From contig NZ_LZSQ01000084.1 of NCBI RefSeq assembly GCF_001665535.1, forward strand, positions 44,288-108,287: a stretch of DNA of 64,000 nt. The letters are read 5' to 3'. A model generated the notes under the pieces. The model made no database searches, was not told the origin of the DNA, and worked only from the letters and a program-made list of their open reading frames with translations. The stretch's first letter is position 1. The number at the start of each line of letters is the position of its first letter. Source of the stretch: Mycobacterium sp. 852002-51961_SCH5331710. Lineage in GTDB: Bacteria; Actinomycetota; Actinomycetes; Mycobacteriales; Mycobacteriaceae. The position numbers and the translations under genes are program-made. This document shows, in pieces, positions 57,188-64,000 of this stretch.

Positions 57188-58729
57188 ATGCCGCACCCCG
57201 ACATCGCGACCGTCGCGGACATCGCACGCGTCTTCGGCACCGAACGCCCGGACGCGACCGCGTTGATCGCCGGTGAGCGCACCGCGACGTTCGCCGAACT
57301 CGACGCCCGGTCCAACCGGGTCGCCCAGGCGTTGCGCGCCGCCGGCGTGGGGTTCGGCGACCGGGTCGCGTTCATCGAGAAGAACGGCATCGAGTTCTTC
57401 GAAGTCGCCTGCGCGCTGTCGAAACTCGGTGCGGTCGTGGTGCCCGTCAACTGGCGGCTGGCACCACCGGAGATGCTGCACATCATCGACGACTCCGGCG
57501 CGCGGGTGGTGATCGTCGGCACCGAGTTCTTCGGTCACGTCGAAGCCATCGAGGATCGATTGACCGCCACCCTCGTCGCCGTGGGTGCGCACCCACGCTG
57601 GCCCGCGTTCGGCGAGTGGACGGCGAACTACCCGGCCGAAGACCCCTGTGTCACAACGCAACCCGACGACCTCGCCTTCCTGATGTACACCTCAGGCACC
57701 ACTGGGTCGCCCAAGGGCGTCATGCTGACCAACGACAACTATTTCTGCAAGGCCACCGGAATCGCCGACAAATGGCGCTTCGACGCCGACAGTGTGAGCC
57801 TGGCCGTGATGCCGATGTTCCACATGGCGGGCTCGGGTTGGGCTTTCGTCGGGTTGTGCGAAGGTGCGCGCACGGTCGTGCTGCGCGACGTGGACCCCGC
57901 CGCGGTGCTCGATGCCGTTGCGCGGCACGGCATCACCAACATGCTGCTGGTACCGGTGGTGATCCAGCGCCTGCTGAACACCCCCGGTGTCGAGGTGACC
58001 GACTTCTCCGCGCTGCGCGCGATCGTCTACGGCGCATCGCCGATCACCGACGACGTCCTGGTCCGCGCGCTGGAGCGGTTCGACTGCGATCTGCTGCAGG
58101 TCTACGGGCAGACCGAAACTACCGGCTCCATCACGCAACTCGACCGCCACGACCCGGAGCTGTTGCGCTCCTGCGGTAAGCCGTTTCCGTGGGTCGAGGT
58201 GCGCATCGTCGACGACGACGGACGCGATGTGCCGACGGGCACGGTCGGTGAACTGTGGACCCGCTCGCGGCAGAACATGCGCGGCTACTGGAACAACTCC
58301 GCCGCGACGGCCGCCACCATCACGCCGGACGGATGGCTGAAGACCGGCGACGCCGGCTACGTCGACCGCGAGGGCTATGTGTACCTGCACGACCGCGTCA
58401 AGGACATGATCGTCTCCGGCGGCGAGAACGTGTACCCCACCGAGATCGAGAACGTGCTGATGACGCATCCGGACGTCGCCGACGTCGCGGTGATCGGTGT
58501 GCCGGACCCGGCGTGGGGCGAGGCGGTCAAGGCGATCGTCGTTCCCGCCGCCGACTCCTCCCCCGGTGAGGCCGACCTCATCGCCTACGCACGCCGCCGG
58601 CTCGCGGGCTTCAAGCTGCCGAAGTCGGTGTCCTTCGCCGACGACCTGCCCCGCACCCCCAGCGGCAAGATCCTCAAGCGAGCACTGCGCGAGCCGTACT
58701 GGGAAGGTGTCGGGCGGCGGATCGGCTGA
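57188..58729 (+). CDS. Acyl-CoA synthetase (FadD-type ANL ligase)
   Basis: A 513-residue ligase: MYTSGTTGSPKGVML (P-loop), YGQTETTGSI, KTGDAGYVDREGYV, KDMIVSGGENVYPTEIE and PRTPSGKILKRAL with the catalytic Lys. Substrate class is undetermined. It is packed against the SDR gene (1 bp), suggesting one pathway that activates an acid and reduces or oxidises a related alcohol or ketone. M. tuberculosis lacks a ligase between Rv0546c and Rv0547c. Confidence 0.9.
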   Translation: MPHPDIATVADIARVFGTERPDATALIAGERTATFAELDARSNRVAQALRAAGVGFGDRVAFIEKNGIEFFEVACALSKLGAVVVPVNWRLAPPEMLHIIDDSGARVVIVGTEFFGHVEAIEDRLTATLVAVGAHPRWPAFGEWTANYPAEDPCVTTQPDDLAFLMYTSGTTGSPKGVMLTNDNYFCKATGIADKWRFDADSVSLAVMPMFHMAGSGWAFVGLCEGARTVVLRDVDPAAVLDAVARHGITNMLLVPVVIQRLLNTPGVEVTDFSALRAIVYGASPITDDVLVRALERFDCDLLQVYGQTETTGSITQLDRHDPELLRSCGKPFPWVEVRIVDDDGRDVPTGTVGELWTRSRQNMRGYWNNSAATAATITPDGWLKTGDAGYVDREGYVYLHDRVKDMIVSGGENVYPTEIENVLMTHPDVADVAVIGVPDPAWGEAVKAIVVPAADSSPGEADLIAYARRRLAGFKLPKSVSFADDLPRTPSGKILKRALREPYWEGVGRRIG

Positions 58730-58752
58730 ACCGGCGTGATAGACACGAGGGC

Positions 58753-59124
58753 ATGGAGATTCTGGCCAGCCGGATGCTCATTCGGCCGGCGGACTACCAG
58801 CGCTCGCTGCGGTTCTACCGCGACGAGCTCGGGTTGGCGATAGCCCGCGACTACGGTGCGGGCACGGTGTTCTACGCCGGCCAGTCACTGATCGAACTCG
58901 CCGGGCACGGCGGACCGCGCGCGGGCGGCACGATGTGGCTGCAGGTACGCGACGTCTACGCCACCGAGGAGGAACTGAGGGGTCGCGGCGTGCCGATCGC
59001 GCGGGAGGCCCGCGAGGAGCCGTGGGGTCTGCACGAGATGCACGTCAACGACCCCGACGGGGTGCTGCTGATTTTCGTTCAGGTGCCTGAGACCCACCCG
59101 CTGCGTCGCGACACCCGGCAGTGA
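58753..59124 (+). CDS. VOC/glyoxalase-fold family protein
   Basis: A 123-residue vicinal-oxygen-chelate protein: RMLIRPADYQRSLRFYRDEL, FYAGQSLIELAGHG, MWLQVRDVYATEEELRGRGV, HEMHVNDPDGVLLIFVQ. Candidate metal residues are His in the third block and Glu/Asp in the last. It corresponds to Rv0546c. It is 23 bp after the ligase, in the same direction. The reaction is unknown. Confidence 0.88.
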   Translation: MEILASRMLIRPADYQRSLRFYRDELGLAIARDYGAGTVFYAGQSLIELAGHGGPRAGGTMWLQVRDVYATEEELRGRGVPIAREAREEPWGLHEMHVNDPDGVLLIFVQVPETHPLRRDTRQ

Positions 59125-59128
59125 CGGA

Positions 59129-59434
59129 TCAGCGTGCGGGGCTGGCCAGCGGCCAGCCGACCGACGCCAGCCGCGACGCAACCTGGTGCATCTCTTCGGG
59201 ATTCGGCTCCTGGGCGGTGACCCGATGAATCGCCGCGCGGATATCGTCTTCGGTCACGGTGTCGGAGGTCGCGCCCTTCAGCACCGCCTGCGCAGCGCTG
59301 ATCACCTCGTCCTCGGCCAGCGAGCGCTTGAGGAGCGCGAGCAGCGGGAAGTAGTCGGTGGGAGGAACGCCCTCCGGATATCCGCGGCGCAGCCAGTTGA
59401 GCACGCTGTCCAAGACGTTGCGGTTCTCGTTCAT
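59129..59434 (-). CDS. DUF3349 family protein, copy 1
   Basis: A 101-residue helical protein: NWLRRGYPEGVPPTDYFPLL, LKRSLAEDEV, DIRAAIHRVTAQEP, RLASVGWPL. It shares GYPEGVP, D-x2-PL-x2-LL, EDEV and GWPL with the copy at 61235, its paralogue. ATG 59434 is chosen over TTG 59446. It is last in the minus-strand run pitA, small membrane protein, this gene. Function unknown. Confidence 0.82.
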   Translation of the reverse strand: MNENRNVLDSVLNWLRRGYPEGVPPTDYFPLLALLKRSLAEDEVISAAQAVLKGATSDTVTEDDIRAAIHRVTAQEPNPEEMHQVASRLASVGWPLASPAR

Positions 59435-59447
59435 GATGTCGCGCAAC

Positions 59448-59732
59448 TCATTTCCGGGGCATGAAGGGAAACAAGTCGATTCCCGTGTGGTGAATGATCG
59501 TGGCCCTGGTGATCCAGAGCACCGCGGTGACGATCACCCACCCGACGAACACGAAGAGCGCTACACCGAGGTATTTGCGAACCGGGTTCGGCGCCGTCAC
59601 GGTGCCGTCGGCCGCCTCGCCGCCCGCGCCGCTGGAGAAGGCCATCAGCCCCGCCGCGAACAGTGCGGGAAGGCCCGCACCGAGCAGCAGCCCGACCACC
59701 AGCACCTTGACGATGCTCTCCAGATGAATCAT
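59448..59732 (-). CDS. Small integral membrane protein, Rv0544c-like
   Basis: A 94-residue protein with two transmembrane helices (about residues 8-31 and 54-76) and a Gly/Ala-rich loop, ending ITRATIIHHTGIDLFPFMP. It lies 19 bp downstream of pitA, as Rv0544c lies next to Rv0545c, which suggests a functional link to phosphate transport. No known domain. Confidence 0.78.
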   Translation of the reverse strand: MIHLESIVKVLVVGLLLGAGLPALFAAGLMAFSSGAGGEAADGTVTAPNPVRKYLGVALFVFVGWVIVTAVLWITRATIIHHTGIDLFPFMPRK

Positions 59733-59751
59733 CGAATGTTCCTTCTCGGCC

Positions 59752-61011
59752 TCAAACCGTCGCGGCCGGCTTGGGTTCGGGCATCGCTTCCTCGATGGCC
59801 GCCCGCAGCTCTGCGGGCACCACGGAATTGGTGGCGTCGTCCCATTCGGCGTTGACGTTGTTGTGGTCGACCTTCTGCTGCTGTGCGCGCCTCCACATGT
59901 AGAACGACAGGCCGACGAGCACGAGGAAGATGAGACTGTCACCCGCCAGGTCGGAGCCGGTGAGCACCTCGATGCCGTGGGACAGCCAGAACGACAGCGC
60001 GCCAACGAGTCCCGCAGCCGGCAGGGTGACCAGCCAGGCAACGGCCATCCGACCGGCGACCGCCCAGCGGACCTCAGCACCGGTCTTGCCGACGCCACTG
60101 CCGAGGATCGAGCCGGTGGCGACGTGGGTGGTCGACAGGGCCATGCCCGCGGCGCTCGAGCTGAGAATGATTGCGGCCGACGATGCTTCGGCGGCGAAGC
60201 CCTGAGGCGACTGGATCTCGACGAGCCCCTTACCCAGCGTGCGGATGACTCGCCAGCCGCCGAGATAGGTGCCCAGGCCGATGGCCACCGCGCAGCTGAA
60301 GACGACCCAGAACGGCAGGCCGTTCTCCTTGACGTCGCCGGTCAGGTGGCCGGTGGTGATCAGCGCGAGCGCGATGACGCCCATCGTCTTCTGGGCATCG
60401 TTGGTGCCGTGCGACAACGCAACCAGCGAAGCGGTCGCTACCTGGCCCCAGCGGAAGCCCTCGCGGCGGCGGCTCTCCACCACGTTGCGGGTGATCCGGT
60501 AGACCAGCCAGGTGCCGCACCCCGCGACCAGTCCGGCGATGACGGGCGCGGCGACGGCGGGAATGAGCACCTTCTGGCTGATGCCGCCCCAGTTGACGCC
60601 CGCGGTGCCCATCGCGGCGAGGCCTGCGCCGATCAGCCCGCCGAACAGCGCGTGCGACGAACTCGACGGGATGCCGAACAACCAGGTGAGCAGGTTCCAC
60701 AGGATGCCGCCGATCAGCCCGGCGAAGATGATCGTCAGACCGGTAGACGCGTCGATCGACGGCAGCAGGGCGCCGGTCTTGCCGTCCTGGAGCTTGAGCA
60801 CCGAGGTGGTGACGGTGACCGCGACCTCGACGGACAGGAACGCACCGACGAGGTTGAGCACGCCGGCCAACAGGACCGCGGTCTTGGGTTTGAGGGCGCC
60901 GGTGGCGATCGAGGTGGCCATCGCGTTACCGGTGTCGTGGAAGCCGTTGGTGAAGTCGAATGCCAGTGCGGTTGTGATCAACAGCACGAGGACGATCAAC
61001 TCAGCGCTCAC
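59752..61011 (-). CDS. pitA: Low-affinity inorganic phosphate transporter PitA
   Basis: A 419-residue PiT-family membrane transporter importing metal-phosphate with protons. The duplicated family signatures are FDFTNGFHDTGNAMATSI (N-terminal) and LSHGTNDAQKTMGVIA (middle), with about ten hydrophobic helices and a charged C-terminal tail. It corresponds to Rv0545c but is transcribed opposite to menE here, whereas both are on one strand in M. tuberculosis. The GTG start at 61011 is overlapped by AGCGCT repeats. Confidence 0.93.
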   Translation of the reverse strand: MSAELIVLVLLITTALAFDFTNGFHDTGNAMATSIATGALKPKTAVLLAGVLNLVGAFLSVEVAVTVTTSVLKLQDGKTGALLPSIDASTGLTIIFAGLIGGILWNLLTWLFGIPSSSSHALFGGLIGAGLAAMGTAGVNWGGISQKVLIPAVAAPVIAGLVAGCGTWLVYRITRNVVESRRREGFRWGQVATASLVALSHGTNDAQKTMGVIALALITTGHLTGDVKENGLPFWVVFSCAVAIGLGTYLGGWRVIRTLGKGLVEIQSPQGFAAEASSAAIILSSSAAGMALSTTHVATGSILGSGVGKTGAEVRWAVAGRMAVAWLVTLPAAGLVGALSFWLSHGIEVLTGSDLAGDSLIFLVLVGLSFYMWRRAQQQKVDHNNVNAEWDDATNSVVPAELRAAIEEAMPEPKPAATV

Positions 61012-61234
61012 AGCGCTAATTCTGCGGCCATAGCGGTCGTTTCACCTAATTCTCGGCCACATTCGACCGGTGTGTCATCAGGCCTTTTGCCGTCTCGGGC
61101 AATGTGTTCATCCATTGTTCACCCGCCGGCGGTCGAGCGTTTCCCACCAGCGCCAAACTCGTCTTATTCGGGTCGCGCACTAGCATCATCCAATTGAGAG
61201 TGGGTAGACCCGATGCGACACGCGGGAGGGCACA

Positions 61235-61537
61235 GTGACGAAGTTTCTGGCCAAAATTGTCGCGTGGATCACAGCGGGTTACCCCGAAGGAGTGCCCGGT
61301 CCGGACCGGGTTCCCTTGATCTCGCTTCTGCGCCGGCGCCTCACCGAGGATGAGGTCCGAACCGTCGCGGTGGAGCTTAAACGCAACGGCGAGTTCGACG
61401 ACGCCGACATCGGTGTGCTCATCACCCAGATCACCGATGCGCTGCCGACCTCGGAGGACGTCGAACGGGTGCGCAAACGGCTGGCGGTTCGCGGATGGCC
61501 GCTCGACGATCCGCGTGACGCCGAGGGGGACTCATAG
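61235..61537 (+). CDS. DUF3349 family protein, copy 2 (Rv0543c-like)
   Basis: A 100-residue protein: AWITAGYPEGVPGPDRVPLI, LLRRRLTEDEV, DIGVLITQITDALP, RLAVRGWPL. It is the counterpart of Rv0543c, directly upstream of menE. GGGAGG lies 4-5 nt before GTG 61235. Its stop sits at the probable start of menE, implying translational coupling. It is divergent from pitA across a 223-bp gap that should hold both promoters. Confidence 0.85.
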   Translation: MTKFLAKIVAWITAGYPEGVPGPDRVPLISLLRRRLTEDEVRTVAVELKRNGEFDDADIGVLITQITDALPTSEDVERVRKRLAVRGWPLDDPRDAEGDS

Positions 61538-61578
61538 CCGTCCTGCGGCCGGTCCCCGTCGGGTCCGGTGCCGCGGCG

Positions 61579-62688
61579 TTGGAGTTCGTGCCCGTCGTGC
61601 ACGACATGCTGGCCGGCCGCGTGTCCGTCTTGCCGGTGCCCGCTGACGACGAGCGCGAAGCCTCGCTTCTGACAACGTCATTGCGCGCCGGGGCCGACAT
61701 CGACGACGACGTGGCGGTGGTGGTGCCGACATCCGGCACCACCGGAATTCCCAAGGGCGCGTTGCTGACCGCCGCCGCGCTGACCGCCAGCGCCGAGTCG
61801 ACACACCACCGGCTCGGCGGGCCGGGCAGCTGGCTGCTGGCGTTGGCGGCCCACCACATCGCCGGGCTCCAGGTGCTGGTTCGCAGCGTCGTCGCGGGCA
61901 CCACACCAGTGACGCTGGCGCCGACGTTCGAGCCATCCGAATTGCCCTCTGCGATCGACGCATTGGGATCGGGCCGCCGTTACGCGTCGCTGGTGGCCGT
62001 GCAACTGGACAAGGCGTTGCGGGACGACCGGGCCGCGGAGGCGCTGGCCACGCTGGACGCGGTTCTCATCGGGGGCGGTCCGATGCCGGCCGGGCTCGCC
62101 GAACGCGCTGCGGTGGCGGGCATTCCGGTGGTGCGCACCTACGGGATGAGCGAGACGGCCGGCGGCTGTGTCTATGACGGCGTGCCGTTGGACGGGGTGC
62201 GGGTCCGCATCGTCGACGGTGGCCGGATCATGTTGGGCGGTCGAACGCTTGCGAAGGGGTACCGCAATCCCACCGACCGGGACCCGTTCGCCGATGCCGG
62301 GTGGTTCCGCACCGGCGATGTGGGCGCGCTCGACTCCGCGGGACGGTTGACGGTGCTCGGCCGTATCGACGACGCGATCAGCAGCGGCGGGCTGACGGTG
62401 ATGCCGCAGATAGTGGAGGGCGTGCTGGCGACCCACGATGCGATCGCCGAGTGCGCGGTGTTCGGTGTGCCCGATGAGCGGCTGGGTCAGCGGGTGGTCG
62501 CCGCCGTCGTGCTCACGGCTGGTCGCGTCGCGCCCACGCCCGCCGAGCTACGCGAGCACGTGGCCGCGGCGCTCGACGCCACGGCAGCACCGCGCGAGGT
62601 TCACATTGTCGACGAACTGCCGCGGCGCGGGATCGGCAAGATCGACCGGCGAGCGCTGACGGCGCGGTTCACCGACCCGCACGCTTGA
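61579..62688 (+). CDS. menE: o-Succinylbenzoate-CoA ligase MenE
   Basis: Activates o-succinylbenzoate to its CoA ester. Short ANL ligase (369 residues from TTG 61579) lacking most of the usual N-terminal subdomain, as in Rv0542c. [15 protein letters not shown] (P-loop), RTYGMSETAGGCVYDG, WFRTGDVGALDSAG, DDAISSGGLTVMP and the catalytic Lys in RRGIGKIDRRAL are present. The frame continues upstream in coding-like sequence (VLRPVPVGSG) to a TGA at 61516 without ATG, GTG or TTG. The true start may be a rare ATA at 61534, behind GGGGGA and overlapping the DUF3349 stop. Confidence 0.93.
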   Translation: MEFVPVVHDMLAGRVSVLPVPADDEREASLLTTSLRAGADIDDDVAVVVPTSGTTGIPKGALLTAAALTASAESTHHRLGGPGSWLLALAAHHIAGLQVLVRSVVAGTTPVTLAPTFEPSELPSAIDALGSGRRYASLVAVQLDKALRDDRAAEALATLDAVLIGGGPMPAGLAERAAVAGIPVVRTYGMSETAGGCVYDGVPLDGVRVRIVDGGRIMLGGRTLAKGYRNPTDRDPFADAGWFRTGDVGALDSAGRLTVLGRIDDAISSGGLTVMPQIVEGVLATHDAIAECAVFGVPDERLGQRVVAAVVLTAGRVAPTPAELREHVAAALDATAAPREVHIVDELPRRGIGKIDRRALTARFTDPHA

Positions 62689-62733
62689 GACCGTTGCGGC
62701 GTCGGCGTGGACGACGTCGAGCATGATGGACCC

Positions 62734-63348
62734 ATGCGTTGCGAAGTCAGCACCGTCGACCAGTTACGGGCCGTCGTCGGGCAACCCGACCACTACGTCG
62801 CCAACAAGGTCAAGGACCGCCTGTCACCGGTACAGCGTGACTGGATCGCGCACTCGCCGCTATGTTTGGTCGCGACGACGGATGCGCGCGGTCGCGTCGA
62901 CGTGTCACCGAAGGGCGATCCACCCGGATTCGTCCACGTCATCGACGCCACCACGATCGCGATCCCCGAGCGGCCCGGCAACAAGCGGGTTGACGGCTAT
63001 CTCAACGTGCTGCAGAACCCGCATGTCGGCACGCTGTTTCTGATCCCCGGTCGCGGCGACACGTTGCGCATAAACGGCACGGCGAAGATCCTCTCGGACG
63101 CCGACTATTTCGATGGTCTCGCCGTCAAGGGCAAGCGTCCGATCCTCGCGCTCGAAATCGCGATCGAAGAGGTGTTCTTCCACTGCGCCAAGGCTTTTCT
63201 GCGTTCGGATGCCTGGGATCCGTCGACCTGGAACCCATCGGCATTGCCGAGTGTCGCGCAGCTACTCAAGGCGCTCCGGTACGACTGGAGCGATGCCGAA
63301 CTCGAGGACTACTACAGCGAGGCCAAGACGCGCGAGCGCTTGTACTGA
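62734..63348 (+). CDS. FMN-binding PPOX (pyridoxamine 5'-phosphate oxidase-fold) protein
   Basis: A 204-residue split-barrel flavoprotein. Features: RDWIAHSPLCLVATTDARG, VSPKGDPPGFVHVID, IPERPGNKRVDGYLNVLQNP with the FMN-phosphate-binding Arg/Lys, LRINGTAKI, and FFHCAKAFLRSDAWDPSTW at the C-terminal region. Length and motifs fit the PPOX subfamily seen near menE in other mycobacteria. It is likely an oxidoreductase of unknown substrate. ATG 62734 is preferred over an in-frame start at 62707. Confidence 0.88.
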   Translation: MRCEVSTVDQLRAVVGQPDHYVANKVKDRLSPVQRDWIAHSPLCLVATTDARGRVDVSPKGDPPGFVHVIDATTIAIPERPGNKRVDGYLNVLQNPHVGTLFLIPGRGDTLRINGTAKILSDADYFDGLAVKGKRPILALEIAIEEVFFHCAKAFLRSDAWDPSTWNPSALPSVAQLLKALRYDWSDAELEDYYSEAKTRERLY

Positions 63349-63359
63349 CCGCGCACCGT

Positions 63360-63490
63360 TCAGATCTGGTTGATGCCACCGGCGACGGGGATGACGAATG
63401 TGTGACCGCGCTGATGAGTTGGGTCTCGGCGCGTTCGAGGCGATCGGCCAGCGGCGTGCCGGCGAACAGCGGCTGATCTTGAACGCTCAT
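63360..63490 (-). pseudogene. Remnant of a GNAT-type acetyltransferase gene
   Basis: From ATG 63490 the frame reads FAGTPLADRLERAETQLISA, like the N-terminus of mycobacterial GNAT proteins. In the adjacent frame the sequence then reads GHTFVIPVAGGINQI before a stop at 63360, a phrase also typical of that family. A frameshift plus loss of the rest would explain it. Confidence 0.35.
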
Positions 63491-63532
63491 CGGAGGTCAC
63501 CTTAGGGTCGACGCGGCGAATAGGGTGACGGA

Positions 63533-64000
63533 ATGCGGGCCAGTCGCAAGGAGATCGTGGCGGTCGCCATCGGCGTGGTGCTGGTGGTCGCCGCGTTCGT
63601 CGTGCCGCACCTGAACCTGGGCATCGTCACACCGCTGATCAACGCCACGTCTGCGCGCTTCCACCAGTTCGCGGACACCGCGCCGATCTTCGGGTGGTGG
63701 AACACGCACGTCGGGTGGGGCACGGTCCCGGCGGTCGTGATCGGCGCAGCCGCGGTGTTGTGGGGACCCACGGTCGCACAACGCCTGGTGTGGCGCGCCG
63801 TGCCCTGGGCGACATGGGCGACGGCCTGCGCGTGGGCGTTCTCGCTGGCGATGATCGACGGTTGGCAGCGCGGTTTCGCCGGGCGCCTGGCCGCCCGCCA
63901 CGAATATCTGCGACAGGTCCCCACCGTCACCGACATACCGCATGCCCTACGGACCTTCTCGGACAGAATCCTTGACTATCAACCGGATTCGTGGATCACC
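63533..64000 (+). CDS. Integral membrane protein, N-terminal part (3' end outside window)
   Basis: Open from ATG 63533 to the window edge (156 residues). A membrane helix (VAVAIGVVLVVAAFVV) is followed by an extracytoplasmic loop and at least two more helices (PAVVIGAAAVLWG, WATACAWAFSLAMI). Place and topology suggest the counterpart of Rv0541c, a conserved polytopic membrane protein of unknown function, possibly a lipid-linked sugar enzyme. It is downstream of the PPOX gene on the same strand. Confidence 0.78.
   Translation, partial: MRASRKEIVAVAIGVVLVVAAFVVPHLNLGIVTPLINATSARFHQFADTAPIFGWWNTHVGWGTVPAVVIGAAAVLWGPTVAQRLVWRAVPWATWATACAWAFSLAMIDGWQRGFAGRLAARHEYLRQVPTVTDIPHALRTFSDRILDYQPDSWIT

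Noticed and set aside
61003..61020. AGCGCT repeats around the pitA start as an operator
   Set aside because: Two copies of a 6-bp self-complementary word across the start codon in GC-rich DNA are weak evidence.

Overview
This 64 kb window is high-GC actinobacterial chromosome and almost certainly mycobacterial. The order menE, pitA, a glyoxalase-fold gene, an SDR, menB, fadD8, an amidohydrolase, menC, a BpoC-like hydrolase, menD, mgtA, menG, menJ, grcC1, htpX, gpsA and a YajQ gene follows Mycobacterium tuberculosis Rv0542c to Rv0566c, read in the opposite direction. The extra genes (TspO, a SOUL protein, F420-type enzymes, an ECF42 sigma factor and a large NRPS) suggest an environmental, rapidly growing Mycolicibacterium-type species. 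The species itself cannot be fixed from the sequence alone.

Layout. Positions 1-15352 (minus strand) are one uninterrupted NRPS reading frame that runs off the left edge: C-A-T, C-A-T-E, C-A-T, C-A-T-E and the linker to a fifth module. An MbtH gene (15392-15613) and an LCMT-type methyltransferase (15790-16641) lie just upstream on the same strand. Positions 17000-20700 hold a deazaflavin nitroreductase-family protein, a PhyH dioxygenase, a carotenoid cleavage oxygenase and its divergent TetR regulator, with a perfect inverted-repeat operator between the last two. Next come a gene-poor stretch and tRNA-Tyr.

From 21.4 to 63 kb lies the isoprenoid and menaquinone neighbourhood. It contains a YajQ-family gene, gpsA, htpX, grcC1 and menJ (divergent, 21 bp apart), menG, mgtA, a DUF3592 protein, menD, a BpoC/MenH-like hydrolase, menC, menB and menE. 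Lineage-specific genes are inserted among these. One is a 5.2 kb FAD/F420 redox block (35.9-41.1 kb) between menC and the BpoC-like gene. Others are a coupled TspO-SOUL pair, a YCII/DGPF gene with a probable ECF42 promoter, the ECF42 sigma factor itself 3 kb away, and two further acyl-CoA ligases. pitA is flanked by two inverted DUF3349 paralogues. The window ends inside an integral membrane protein.

How the genes work together. menD, the BpoC-like hydrolase, menC, menE, menB and menG cover most of the steps from isochorismate to methylated menaquinone. grcC1 probably makes a prenyl tail and menJ reduces one of its isoprene units. The NRPS-MbtH-methyltransferase group should make a lipid-initiated peptide with alternating L and D residues whose structure is not evident. 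I saw no transposase, CRISPR array, rRNA or prophage gene.
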